Below, one piece after another: positions 42,900 to 52,025 of a stretch of 64,000 nt of DNA (position 1 is the first letter of the stretch; every line of letters starts with the position of its first letter). A program made the position numbers and the translations under genes. Source of the DNA: JAJNPS01 sp031378845 (lineage in GTDB: Bacteria > Pseudomonadota > Alphaproteobacteria > Rhodobacterales > Rhodobacteraceae); NCBI GenBank assembly GCA_031378845.1, contig JANNES010000006.1, positions 36,958-100,957 of the forward strand, given 5' to 3'. A model generated the notes under the pieces. The model saw nothing but the letters and a program-made list of their open reading frames with translations. It had not been told where the DNA came from and did no database searches.

Positions 42900-44436
42900 A
42901 GCGGCCTCCCCGATCGCAAACCCAGAACATCGCAAAGCTCAAAGCGACCAGCACCAGCGCCGCGCCTGCGGCCGCCCCCATCTGATAGGATCCCATCAGC
43001 TGGCGGATCATCAGCGGCAAGGTGGTGCTCCGCTCATCCGCAAAGAGCGCGATCACCCCAAGATCGCCCATCGACAGCGCGGCAGCGATGCCTGCGCCAA
43101 AGCCCAAAGGACGCGCCAGTCGTGGCAGGATCAGCCAACGCCAGCGCGACAGGCCCGTCAGCCCAAGGCTATCAGCCAAGCGACCGTAGTCAGCGACCAA
43201 AGCCCGCGCTTCGGGCAGCAACAGCCGGTAGAGGTACGGCAACGACAGCGCAACATTCACCACGATGGTCACCGGCAACGCCAACGCCACGGGCTGTGCA
43301 AAGGGCTGCACGATCAGGAACAAGCCCGTCCCCAGCACCAACCCCGAGGTCGCCAGCGGCAAGATCGCCGCCGTCTCGATCAAGGCCATACCCCGTGCCC
43401 GTCCAGCCACCGCCACCGCCATCATCAGGGCTGCTGGCACGGTGATCATGGTTGACACGGATGCCACCAGTACCGACCGCGCGGCCGCCCCCCAGACAGA
43501 GGCTGGCATCTCCCCAAGACCCAGCAGTCCGCGCCAGATAACTGCCCCCAATGGCACCAGCAAGAACAGCGCGGCAAGCCCGATGACAGCGGCGTCACTG
43601 TGTTTTCGCCACCCCGATGTGGGCAGCTGGCCGAAATGCCTGTCGAGGCCAGCGCCGAAACCTGCCGGGCGCGCCAATCTCCAGGCCAGTCCAGCCGCCA
43701 GCGCGCAGATGGCAAACTGGACCAGCGCCAACGAGGCCGCTCGGCCGAGGTCAAAATCAAACCGCACCGCTTGATAGATCGCAAGCTCGACCGTCGTTGC
43801 CCTTGGGCCGCCCCCCAGCGTCAGCACAACCGCAAAGCTGGTCAGGCAAATCGCAAAGATCACCAACGCGGCACCGGGCAGGACCGCACGCAACATGGGG
43901 CGCTCCAGATGGCGCGCCATCTCTGCTGGACCAAAGCCGAGCGCTTGGGCCAGCCGGAACCGTTCTGCAGGGATCGCCTGCCAGCCTTGCAGGATCATCC
44001 TCACCGCCAGCGGCATGTTCAAGAACACGTGCGCCAGAACGACGCCATGCAGCCCATAGATCGACGGCCTCGGCAGACCCAGCATCGCGCCCAGATCGTT
44101 CAACAGGCCCGACCGTCCAAAGACCGCCAAAAGGCCCAGCACCGCCACGATGGCCGGCAAGAGGAACGGCGCGCCCATCAAAGTGATGAGGACGCCGCGC
44201 CCGACAAAGCGTTGCCGCGCCAGTGCCCGCGCAACCGGGATCGCAAGGATCGTCGAAAACACCGACGAAAGTGCCGCCTGCAGCAGCGAGAACCGCACGG
44301 CTGCCACGTCTGATGCTGACAGCATGAATCCCGACGCGCGCATCGCAACAGCGACCAGCGGTGCCGCCAGCAGTGCCAACAAAAGCACTGCCAGCGCCAG
44401 CGCCGCCAGGCTCAGCGGGCGAGTGCTGTCTGCCAT
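42886..44436 (-). CDS. thiP: Thiamine/thiamine pyrophosphate ABC permease
   Basis: 516 residues, a fused double permease as in ThiP with about 12 helices. Each half contains an EAA-like loop, ERFRLAQALGFGP in the first and the DYGRLADSLGLTGLSRW region in the second. Overlaps thiB by 25 bp at its start. Confidence 0.92.
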   Translation of the reverse strand: MADSTRPLSLAALALAVLLLALLAAPLVAVAMRASGFMLSASDVAAVRFSLLQAALSSVFSTILAIPVARALARQRFVGRGVLITLMGAPFLLPAIVAVLGLLAVFGRSGLLNDLGAMLGLPRPSIYGLHGVVLAHVFLNMPLAVRMILQGWQAIPAERFRLAQALGFGPAEMARHLERPMLRAVLPGAALVIFAICLTSFAVVLTLGGGPRATTVELAIYQAVRFDFDLGRAASLALVQFAICALAAGLAWRLARPAGFGAGLDRHFGQLPTSGWRKHSDAAVIGLAALFLLVPLGAVIWRGLLGLGEMPASVWGAAARSVLVASVSTMITVPAALMMAVAVAGRARGMALIETAAILPLATSGLVLGTGLFLIVQPFAQPVALALPVTIVVNVALSLPYLYRLLLPEARALVADYGRLADSLGLTGLSRWRWLILPRLARPLGFGAGIAAALSMGDLGVIALFADERSTTLPLMIRQLMGSYQMGAAAGAALVLVALSFAMFWVCDRGGRYAAA

Positions 44437-45395
44437 TCCGCCAATGCCCCGTCGCGTGCTGCTTGCGCCTCCTCTGCCGTCATCAGCAGCGATTTTGTGG
44501 GGCGAAAGGTATCAAAGCCTTGTGGCAGCCCTGCGGTAGGTGTGACCGCTGGATACATCCAGTTTGTCTGCGGAATGACCGACTGGAACGCGTCCGAAAG
44601 CATGAAGGCCAGAAACTGATCCGCCAGCACGGGTGCATCGGTCGCTGCCAGTTTTCCGGCCACCTCGACCTGCAGGTAGTGCCCCTCATCAAACAGCGCG
44701 GCGGCCTTGGTGGCATCGCTTTCCGCGATCAGGTGATAGGCGGGTGATGTGGTGTAGCTGAGCACCATATCCGCCTCTCCGTCCAGAAACAGGCCGTAAG
44801 CTTCCGACCAGCCGGGGGTGACTGTCACGATGTTGTCGGCAAGGCCCGCCCAGATTTCTGTCGCGCGGTCGCCATAGGCGGCTTTGACCCACAGCAGCAG
44901 ACCCAAGCCGGGAGTTGACGATCGCGGATCCTGGATGATGATCTTGAGGTCAGAGTCTGCCAGTGCCTCAAAGTTTGCAGGCGGGGTAGGCAACTTGCCC
45001 TTGTCGTAGACAAAGCTGAACCATCCCCAGTCAAAAGGCAGAAACATCGGGTCGTCAAAGGCCACGGGCAAGTCGGTTTTTGCTGTCTGGCCATGCCGCG
45101 CAAAAAGGCCGGTTGCGCTTGCCGCCGCAGTCAGGCTGGTGTCGAGGCCAACAAGCACATCCGCCGTGGATGCCGCACCTTCCAGCTGGATACGCGCCAA
45201 CAGCGCCGCACCATCGCCCGCGCCGACAAACTGCAGGTCACAGGCGCAAGTCGCCTCAAACGCCTTTTCCACGGCGGGGCCGGGTCCCCATTCCGAGACA
45301 AAGCTGTCATAGGTCAGGACAGTCAGAACAGGTGTTTCCGCACCGACCGCGTTGGCCATGCAAAGAACACCCGTCGCAAGGATCGAAGCTTTCAT
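44412..45395 (-). CDS. thiB: Thiamine-binding periplasmic protein
   Basis: 327 residues. Signal peptide MKASILATGVLCMANAVGA, then the type II binding-protein fold: LTVLTYDSFVSEWGPGP at the start is shared by ThiB/TbpA. A GGAGGAAG site lies right before the ATG and after the TPP riboswitch, so expression drops when thiamine pyrophosphate is abundant. Confidence 0.93.
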   Translation of the reverse strand: MKASILATGVLCMANAVGAETPVLTVLTYDSFVSEWGPGPAVEKAFEATCACDLQFVGAGDGAALLARIQLEGAASTADVLVGLDTSLTAAASATGLFARHGQTAKTDLPVAFDDPMFLPFDWGWFSFVYDKGKLPTPPANFEALADSDLKIIIQDPRSSTPGLGLLLWVKAAYGDRATEIWAGLADNIVTVTPGWSEAYGLFLDGEADMVLSYTTSPAYHLIAESDATKAAALFDEGHYLQVEVAGKLAATDAPVLADQFLAFMLSDAFQSVIPQTNWMYPAVTPTAGLPQGFDTFRPTKSLLMTAEEAQAARDGALAEWQTALAR

Positions 45396-45449
45396 GTCTT
45401 CCTCCAGTTGCGACGGAACAGGTCGGGACCGGAGGAAACCCTCAGCACC

Positions 45450-45540
45450 TTCCCTCCGCCGGTATGATCCGGTTCAGGTTCGACGGGTTTGCTTTCGCAT
45501 CTCAGCCGGTCAGTCCGAAGACGTCGCGGCACCCCGAGGT
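45450..45540 (-). promoter_or_regulatory. TPP riboswitch upstream of thiBPQ
   Basis: Read on the minus strand, the conserved core CTGAGA is followed by ACCCGT, GAACCTGA and CCGGATCATACCGGCG, the THI-box consensus, and the 5' helix begins near CTCGGGG. Aptamer P1 would close near the two ends. The interval to the thiB ATG is about 50 nt, so control is likely by occluding the ribosome site or by termination. Confidence 0.93.
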
Positions 45541-45547
45541 GTCTTAA

Positions 45548-46388
45548 AGGTAGTGCGCGCTTTTGCGGCCCGCAAGACCCTATACTGGCGTCTGTGCAAA
45601 CAAAGGTACAACCTGTCCCTGACGAGAACTGGTTGTCATACTGCCTTGAATAACCCCTTCTCGGCTGTAATTGTTTCCGGATGGCGGACAAAGGACGTTG
45701 TTGAAGAACGACCGGGTGCGGCATGCCGTCTCCTTTTTCCGCTGGTTTCAGGCCACGCGGATGATCTGTGCGGTGCCGACGGTGGTGGCGCGGTTCATTA
45801 ATGCGCGACGGGTCTGGAATGCTGCGGTCTGTCGGTCCGGGTCTGCGGCGCTGACACGTGTGCCCCTTGCCTTGCGGCCGCGCATCCAGTCGCCGGGAAT
45901 AGGGTCCCCCCGGATCGTTTTCTGGCCAGCGCGTACTGTGATCCGGCTTCGGGCTTCGTCACGCGCGCCCTCTGACCGCATGCAGGCACGAGGCGAACCC
46001 CAGACGGTCTGCGTTGTGCGACATCGCCCTGCAAGATGCCGAAAGTTCCCCTGCGTTTGGGACCCTGACATCCTGTGGGATCGAAATGAGTTGTCAGTTG
46101 GACGCGCGGCAGGGCAGCCAACCGCGTGAGTGTGATCGGGCGTGTCGGAGGCCTGAACGGTCTGCACCGAGCACCGGATTTCACCACTGTCGAGGTGGCG
46201 CTGTCCATTCCCGTCAGAAAGGGTCACACCGGATCCGCCCAAGACATGGACGCGTCTCGGGCGCTTTTCCAAGGCCCCGATCCGCAAGGATTTCGGGTCG
46301 GACCGGCAGGGGGCCTGATGCATGCCGCCTGTGTCCGCTTTCCCGGGGTCGGGTAATCGGTTAGATGTGGCGCAAAGGAGCGACCGCC
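45548..46388. other. 841-bp region without a confident gene
   Basis: No intact family match. On the minus strand the last 60 or so codons ending at 45748 look coding: GC-rich third positions and a peptide ending RGTRVSAADPDRQTA then TVGTAQIIRVA. A neighbouring frame shows RVTKPEAGSQYALARK ending near where this one begins to look sensible, as if one frameshift separated them. The rest (about 46000-46360) is incoherent on both strands. A decayed gene is the best reading; the first part also holds the promoter of the thi operon. Confidence 0.4.
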
Positions 46389-47489
46389 ATGTCCCACAAT
46401 ACCTTTGGCCACCTTTTCCGCGTTACCACCTGGGGGGAAAGCCACGGGCCCGCAATTGGCTGCACCGTGGATGGCTGCCCGCCCGGCGTGGCACTGGCTG
46501 AAGGCGATCTCCAGCCATGGCTCGACGCGCGCAAGCCGGGGCAGAACAAATACACCACCCAGCGGAAAGAGGCGGACGATGTGCGCATCCTGTCGGGCGT
46601 GTTCGAGGGGCGCACCACGGGCGCGCCGATCCAGCTGATGATCGACAATACGGACCAGCGGTCCAAGGATTACACCGACATCGCGCAGGCGTTCCGGCCA
46701 GGGCATGCAGACATCACCTACCATCAGAAATACGGGCTGCGGGATTTTCGCGGGGGCGGACGGTCAAGCGCGCGCGAGACGGCATCACGGGTGGCTGCGG
46801 GGGGTGTGGCGCGGGCGGTGCTGGCGGTGCTGGTCCCGGGCCTGACGATCACGGGGTACATGGTGCAGATGGGAACGCTGGGGATCGACAGGACGCGGTT
46901 CGATCTGGCCGAGATCACGCGCAACCCGTTCTGGGTGCCGGACCCTGTCGCAGCGGTAGAATGGACGGGGTATCTGGATGACCTTAGGAAATCCCACAAC
47001 TCGGTCGGCGCGGTGATCGAGGTGGTGGCGTCGGGCGTGCCCGCCGGGTTGGGCGCGCCGCTTTATGGCAAACTGGATGCGGACCTTGCCGCCGGGATGA
47101 TGTCGATCAACGCGGTCAAGGGGGTAGAGATCGGCGACGGGATGGCGGTGGCCAGCCTGACCGGGGTGGAGAATGCCGACGAGATCCGGATGGGTCCCGA
47201 TGGCCCGGAGTATCTGTCCAACCATGCGGGGGGGATCCTGGGCGGGATATCGACCGGCCAGCCGGTGGTCTGCCGGTTCGCGGTCAAGCCGACCTCGTCG
47301 ATCCTGACGCCCCGCCAGACCGTGACGGCGGCGGGGGCGGAGGTGGATCTTGTCACCAAGGGGCGGCACGATCCTTGCGTGGGGATCCGCGCGGTGCCGG
47401 TGGGGGAGGCGATGATGGCCTGTATCCTCTTGGACCACGTCTTGCGTGACCGGGGGCAGACCGGAGGTGTCCGGGGGGTCGTGGGGTGA
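46389..47489 (+). CDS. aroC: Chorismate synthase
   Basis: 366 residues with all three signatures: GESHGPAIGCTVDGCPPG, the long GGGRSSARETASRVAAG and RHDPCVGIRAVPVGEAM. It converts EPSP to chorismate with reduced FMN. AAAGGAG lies before ATG 46389; upstream in-frame codons do not match the family. Confidence 0.97.
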   Translation: MSHNTFGHLFRVTTWGESHGPAIGCTVDGCPPGVALAEGDLQPWLDARKPGQNKYTTQRKEADDVRILSGVFEGRTTGAPIQLMIDNTDQRSKDYTDIAQAFRPGHADITYHQKYGLRDFRGGGRSSARETASRVAAGGVARAVLAVLVPGLTITGYMVQMGTLGIDRTRFDLAEITRNPFWVPDPVAAVEWTGYLDDLRKSHNSVGAVIEVVASGVPAGLGAPLYGKLDADLAAGMMSINAVKGVEIGDGMAVASLTGVENADEIRMGPDGPEYLSNHAGGILGGISTGQPVVCRFAVKPTSSILTPRQTVTAAGAEVDLVTKGRHDPCVGIRAVPVGEAMMACILLDHVLRDRGQTGGVRGVVG

Positions 47490-47900
47490 GGTGTCCCGAG
47501 TCGGGGCGGACAGTTTTTTGTTAAGAGTCAAGGGGTTGTGGTTGAGATTTTAAGGGGTTGTTAAGGTTTTGGGGGTGTAGAGTGGGTTTTGAACCCACCG
47601 ATTCGGGGGGTGTTTGGGAGAGTTTGCCGAGGTGGACCGCGCCCTACTGGTTCTTTGTCGGGTCGGGAACGGTGGCTTGGAACCCCACCCTACAGGTCGC
47701 TGAAACGGCGATTTACGTTCAGCACTAATCGCCAGGGCAGCATCCTGCGCCGGTTTGTCGGATTTCTCAGCATGTCGTAGGTTGACATTGCTATCAACAA
47801 TTCCTTGGGTGGCGTGCTGAGGGTGCACCTAGTGGGTTGCGTCTTTCGTTGCTGGGCGGCATCGCGACTGCCCGGATCTTTAACTATTTGGGAAACCGGT
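47490..47900. other. 411-bp gene-free region with repeats
   Basis: Two partly matching inverted 25-bp copies (47576-47600 and 47670-47694) lie in the region, the first itself a hairpin (GTGGGTT-TTG-AACCCAC). The T/G-rich part at 47515-47575 is unusual in composition. I see no credible ORF. Confidence 0.6.
47576..47694. repeat. Imperfect inverted-repeat pair, MITE-like
   Basis: The copy at 47576-47600 begins TGTAGAGTGGG and ends CCCACCG; the reverse complement of 47670-47694 begins TGTAGGGTGGG and ends GCCACCG. About 19 of 25 positions agree, with 69 bp between. It resembles short palindromic interspersed elements, but no target-site duplication is obvious. Confidence 0.5.
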
Positions 47901-49418
47901 ATGTCATTTTCAGAAAGAGACAGATCCGCAAGTAGCCCCCTTGTCGACGGCGGTTTCGTCGTGGCGATGATGGCTGCCTGCCTCGTTGTTCTGGTGTTCC
48001 GCGTGCAGAATATCGCCTACCAGTTCGACGAGCTCGTGTCGCTGGCCTATTCGCAGGAATCTTGGGGATCGCTGATTGGCCCCAATTGGTCGTCCGATAC
48101 CCACCGGCCCTACTACTATATCGTCCAGAAAATCTGGAATGCGACCTTTGGGACCGACCGTCTGGCCGTGCGGGCGTTGAACATAGCGCTGGGGGTTCTG
48201 TGCGTCCCGCTGATATATGTCATCGCACGGCGTCTGGGTGGGCGCGATGTCGCGCGCATGTCCACCGTGTGTTTCATCTTGATGCCAATGGTTGTCTATC
48301 AAAATCGCGAAGCGCGCATGTATCCGTTGCTGAACCTGTCGATCCTTGTGGCGACGGCGGCGCTGGTCGTGTTGTTCGAAGTTTATTCCCGGACGCCATC
48401 GGCGCCAAAGGATCGCCCGCGTCTGTGGCTGTGGGCCGCATTTGTGCTGGGTGCTGCATCGGCATTTTATGCGCATGCGACGGGCATCCTTTTTGTGCCC
48501 TTGTGTGGCGCGATATTGGTCGCGGGCATCGCGATGCGGCAGCTGCGCGCGGTTGTGCTGCGCGATTTTGTGATTGCCTGCATTTTGCTGACCATCATCT
48601 GCCTGCCTGCGGTGCTGCCGATGATCTTTCACGTACGTACCACGCTGTCGGACTTTTGGATCCCGGCGTCATCGATGGGTTGGGTCTATTCGCAGTTTGT
48701 CGGCGCATATCCCTTTCCGGCTTGGGGCAAACCGATCATGCTGGGTCTGCTTTGTCTGGGGTTCTGGTCGGCCCGGCATAGCCGGATGGCCCTGATCCTG
48801 CTGGTCGTTTTCGTGGTTGGCCAACCGCTGCTGGTGCTGGGTCTAAGCTTTCTCAAACCCATCCTGATCGTCCGCGTGATCGTCTGGCCGACGATGTTTG
48901 CAGCGATCGTGCTGGGATTTGCGGTTGCGTCATTCGGGCGCTATTACCGGGTCGCCGCTTTGGCGGCGGTGCTGGCGGTCCAACTGGTGGCGTTGCGGCC
49001 GTTTTATCCCGCATCGACCGAATACAGCGACTTTGACCTTTTGAAAGACCGGTTTGCCGAGTTCGAACCGGCACAGGATGTTCTGATCCTCGGGTCGCAA
49101 GACTTTGAATATGCTTTGCGCTGGAACCATCCCGACTTGATCAACGCGGGCGTCAAGGCGTTCAACTATGGCGACCGTCGTCAGATTTTCGACGCCGTCA
49201 ATCGCACCAGTTATGTCAACCGTGCGGATGCGCAAGGTCTTGAACCGGAAGGTACGCGCCTGTGGATCCTGTCCGAAGTCCGGCCGAGATTTCCGATCCC
49301 GCCCGAGGATTCGGTTTCCGATGCCCTGTCGCTGGTTGCGGCCAAGGGCACCTTGCTGGACAGTCTGGATGTGGGTGCACTGCAGCTGGACCGCTATCAG
49401 GTTAACGCCAAAAACTGA
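47901..49418 (+). CDS. GT39-like membrane glycosyltransferase
   Basis: 505 residues. Near the N-terminus a hydrophobic helix precedes the loop QFDELVSLAYSQESW, whose Asp-Glu is the catalytic-type loop of GT-C fold enzymes. About ten helices follow and the C-terminal 130 residues are soluble. GT-C enzymes use polyprenyl-phosphate sugars to glycosylate periplasmic targets. No partner polyprenyl-phosphate glycosyltransferase adjoins. Start at MSFSERD gives a cytoplasmic tail before the first helix. Confidence 0.8.
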   Translation: MSFSERDRSASSPLVDGGFVVAMMAACLVVLVFRVQNIAYQFDELVSLAYSQESWGSLIGPNWSSDTHRPYYYIVQKIWNATFGTDRLAVRALNIALGVLCVPLIYVIARRLGGRDVARMSTVCFILMPMVVYQNREARMYPLLNLSILVATAALVVLFEVYSRTPSAPKDRPRLWLWAAFVLGAASAFYAHATGILFVPLCGAILVAGIAMRQLRAVVLRDFVIACILLTIICLPAVLPMIFHVRTTLSDFWIPASSMGWVYSQFVGAYPFPAWGKPIMLGLLCLGFWSARHSRMALILLVVFVVGQPLLVLGLSFLKPILIVRVIVWPTMFAAIVLGFAVASFGRYYRVAALAAVLAVQLVALRPFYPASTEYSDFDLLKDRFAEFEPAQDVLILGSQDFEYALRWNHPDLINAGVKAFNYGDRRQIFDAVNRTSYVNRADAQGLEPEGTRLWILSEVRPRFPIPPEDSVSDALSLVAAKGTLLDSLDVGALQLDRYQVNAKN

Positions 49419-49452
49419 AAAGGGTTGCCCGTTGGGGCAACCCTTTCACCGA
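49418..49452 (-). terminator. Long perfect hairpin, terminator of the VOC gene
   Basis: AAAGGGTTGCCC and GGGCAACCCTTT form a 12-bp stem with a GTTG loop. On the minus strand it is followed by TCAGTTTTTGG, giving a U-tract after the VOC gene; on the plus strand it directly follows the glycosyltransferase stop. Related to the copy at 49860. Confidence 0.75.
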
Positions 49453-49479
49453 GCCCCATCAGGGCGGCGCGGATGTCCA

Positions 49480-49842
49480 TCAGGCGATCGGCGGCTCCCA
49501 CAGCTCTATCGGGGTGCCTTCGGGGTCATGGATGCGGGCAAAATGGCCATAGGCCCCGTCGCCGTCCCAATCGGCGCGCGTCTCGACGGCAATGCCTGCG
49601 GCCTGAAGCGTTGCAATCATCTCCGTCAATCCTTGCACGCGCAGGTTCAGCATCCACTGCTTGTCCGCCGAAAAGTAGTCGCTGTCTTGGGCGAACGGGG
49701 AAAATACCGTACCGCCCGCCTCTTGTTGCCACAGGTTCGGTCCCGGCGGCGTGATGCCCAGATGGCGGGAATACCAGTCACCCAGTGCGCCGGGGTCCCT
49801 TGCGCGAAAAAAGAGACCCCCGATACCCGTCACATGGCCCAT
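49480..49842 (-). CDS. VOC-family protein (glyoxalase/bleomycin-resistance fold)
   Basis: 120 residues: GIGGLFFRARDPGALGDWYSRHLGI in the first half and YGHFARIHDPEGTPIELWEP at the end, the standard VOC pattern with the late Glu metal ligand in ELWEP. Function of this subfamily is not known. It lies between two near-identical hairpins. Confidence 0.82.
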   Translation of the reverse strand: MGHVTGIGGLFFRARDPGALGDWYSRHLGITPPGPNLWQQEAGGTVFSPFAQDSDYFSADKQWMLNLRVQGLTEMIATLQAAGIAVETRADWDGDGAYGHFARIHDPEGTPIELWEPPIA

Positions 49843-49859
49843 CGCGACCTCATCAAAGG

Positions 49860-49893
49860 GAAAAGGGTTGCCCTCGCGGCAACCCTTTCACCG
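49860..49893 (-). terminator. Hairpin terminator of the HU gene, copy of 49418-49452
   Basis: AAAAGGGTTGCC and GGCAACCCTTT pair with a CTCGC loop; TTTCACCGA follows, exactly as after the first copy. On the minus strand the stem is followed by CCCTTTTCCCTTTGATG. It lies 50 bp after the HU stop. Confidence 0.7.
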
Positions 49894-49943
49894 AATGCCG
49901 CGCAGAGCAAGACAGCGCGGCGTGCCGAGCGGTGCTTTCGCGA

Positions 49944-50231
49944 TCAGGCGTTGACGCTGTCTTTCAGTGCCTTGGCGATGGCAAAGCGGACCTGTTTGTC
50001 GGCAGCTTTGGTCACGCTCTCGCCGGTGGCGGGGTTGCGGACCTGGCGCTCCGGGCGCTCGCGGCAGACGACTTTGCCGAGACCCGGAAGCACAACCGTA
50101 CCGCCACTTGCGACCTCACGTGTCACGACCGAGGCAATGGCATCGAGGGCCGCGGCTGCAGTTTTCTTGTCCGCACCCATCGAGTCGGCAACTGCGGCCA
50201 CAAGTTGTGTCTTTGTCATTGCTTTGGACAT
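49944..50231 (-). CDS. HU-family DNA-binding protein
   Basis: 95 residues: MTKTQLVAAVAD helix-turn start, the KKTAAAALDAI helix, GLGKVVCRERPERQVRNPATGE beta-arm. Ile-Pro of the usual arm tip is less clear, but the length and fold are right. Structural nucleoid protein. AAGGAA precedes the ATG and a -35/-10 pair with 17-bp spacing lies further upstream. Confidence 0.93.
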   Translation of the reverse strand: MSKAMTKTQLVAAVADSMGADKKTAAAALDAIASVVTREVASGGTVVLPGLGKVVCRERPERQVRNPATGESVTKAADKQVRFAIAKALKDSVNA

Positions 50232-50292
50232 TTTGCGTTCCTTTTTAATCCCGAGTTGACAGATTTATGACGCCTCAAAAGGCTCGTCCCCC

Positions 50293-50321
50293 GCTACACA
50301 GGTTTTTGGCACGCAAATCAA
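50293..50321 (-). promoter_or_regulatory. Sigma-70-like promoter of the HU gene
   Basis: On the minus strand TTGATT (50321-50316) is followed after 17 bp by TGTAGC (50298-50293), about 60 bp before the HU ATG. The -10 hexamer is imperfect. Confidence 0.4.
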
Positions 50322-50358
50322 GTCTGAAACGCTTGGTTCAGCCGGGAAGCGCGAACAA

Positions 50359-51837
50359 TCACAGGAATGCCGTCTCTTCAAAGCTGCGCAACTTGCGGCT
50401 GTGGATCCGTTCGATCGGTGTTTCGCGCAAGCGTTCCATCGCGCGGATGCCGATTTGCAGGTGGCGGCTGACCTGAGTCTTGTAGAATTCGGACGCCATT
50501 CCGGGCAGTTTCAACTCTCCATGCAGGGGCTTGTCGCTGACGCAAAGCAGCGTGCCGTAGGGGACACGAAAGCGAAAACCATTGGCGGCGATGGTCGCAC
50601 TTTCCATGTCCAGTGCCACCGCGCGCGATTGCGACAGGCGGCGCACGGGACCGGACTGGTCGCGCAATTCCCAGTTGCGGTTGTCGATGGTGGCGACGGT
50701 GCCGGTCCTCATGATACGTTTCAGCTCATACCCTTCAAGCTGGGTCACCTCGGCGACGGCGCGCTCAAGGGCGATCTGAATCTCGGCCAGCGCGGGGATC
50801 GGGACCCAGATCGGCAGATCTGCATCCAGCACATGATCCTCGCGCAGGTAGGCATGGGCGAGGACGAAATCACCCAAGGATTGCGAATTGCGCAGACCCG
50901 CGCAGTGGCCGACCATCAGCCAGGCATGCGGGCGCAGCACAGCGATGTGGTCGGTGGCGGTTTTGGCGTTGGACGGACCGACGCCGATGTTGACCAGCGT
51001 GATGCCGTTCCCGTCGGGGCGTTTGAGGTGATAGGTCGGCATCTGCGGGGTTTTGGCACTGGGCAGGATCACGCCATCGGAGCTGGTGATTTCCTGATCG
51101 CCGGTGGCCACAAAGCTGGTGTAGCCGCTGGCGGGATCGGCCAGCATCTGGCGGGCATAGGATTCAAACTCTTCGACGTAGAACTGGTAGTTGGTGAAAA
51201 GGACGTGGTTCTGGAAATGCATCGGGTCGGTTGCGGTGTAATGCGTCAGCCGCGCCAGCGAATAGTCGACGCGTTGGGCGGTGAACGGGGCAAGCGGGGC
51301 GGAGCCGTCGGGATAGCGTTCGCGCACCCCGTTGACGATGTCGTCATTGGTGGTGGCAAGGTCCGGCACGTCAAAGACATCGCGCAACGAAAAATCCAGC
51401 ACGCCCTCTTGCGGGACCGAGACGGCGGGATTGCCGGCCACTGCGAAATGCACCGGGATCGGCGTGTCCGAAGGACCGATGGAGACGGGAACGCCGTGGT
51501 TCTGGAGCAGGAGGCTGAGCTGTTGGACCAGATAGTTGCGGAACAGATCGGGGCGCGTGATCGTCGTCGTGTAGGTGCCGGGGCTGGCGACATGGCCGAA
51601 CGACAGGCGCGAGTCGATCTTGTCAAAGCTGGCCACGGTCAGGCGGATCTCGGGGTAGAACGCGCGGATCCGGACGTGCGGACGGCCCTTGGAGACCACC
51701 TCGTTGAACTGACGCGCAAGGAATGTTGTTGCCTCGGCGTAGAGGTCTTCAAGACGCGCAACCGCCGCCTCGGCATCGGTAAAGGAGGTGTGCGGCGCGG
51801 TCTTGGGGCGCAGAAATCCAGGGGGGTCTTCGTGCAT
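50359..51837 (-). CDS. amn: AMP nucleosidase
   Basis: 492 residues, full length. The N-terminal domain (HVRIRAFYPEIRLTVASFDKIDSRLSFGHV) and the C-terminal nucleoside-phosphorylase-like domain (VNIGVGPSNAKTATDHIAVLRPHAWLMVGHCAGLRNSQ and ALDMESATIAANG) are intact. It hydrolyses AMP to adenine and ribose-5-phosphate, affecting adenylate pools. It converges on nothing close; the gap of about 130 bp to HU holds the HU promoter. Confidence 0.95.
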   Translation of the reverse strand: MHEDPPGFLRPKTAPHTSFTDAEAAVARLEDLYAEATTFLARQFNEVVSKGRPHVRIRAFYPEIRLTVASFDKIDSRLSFGHVASPGTYTTTITRPDLFRNYLVQQLSLLLQNHGVPVSIGPSDTPIPVHFAVAGNPAVSVPQEGVLDFSLRDVFDVPDLATTNDDIVNGVRERYPDGSAPLAPFTAQRVDYSLARLTHYTATDPMHFQNHVLFTNYQFYVEEFESYARQMLADPASGYTSFVATGDQEITSSDGVILPSAKTPQMPTYHLKRPDGNGITLVNIGVGPSNAKTATDHIAVLRPHAWLMVGHCAGLRNSQSLGDFVLAHAYLREDHVLDADLPIWVPIPALAEIQIALERAVAEVTQLEGYELKRIMRTGTVATIDNRNWELRDQSGPVRRLSQSRAVALDMESATIAANGFRFRVPYGTLLCVSDKPLHGELKLPGMASEFYKTQVSRHLQIGIRAMERLRETPIERIHSRKLRSFEETAFL

Positions 51838-52025
51838 CTGGGTCTTTCGTGATTTGATCCGGCATATAAGCCGAAAGCTGAGACCACACGCAAGTGAAGC
51901 TGTGATGACGGCTCATGCGGTCTGCATTCGATCTGGGTCTGATTGAATGCGAACCAAGACAGCCGATCGGCGGGTATGTTGCGTTATGCCCCAGATCTGG
52001 CGCACCGGATCAAAGGCAAAACGCC

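Noticed and set aside
47550..47828. 92-residue minus-strand ORF before the glycosyltransferase
   Set aside because: It translates the repeat region, with no ribosome site and no coherent composition.
50401..51852. 483-residue plus-strand ORF opposite AMP nucleosidase
   Set aside because: Shadow of amn, whose motifs are complete on the minus strand.
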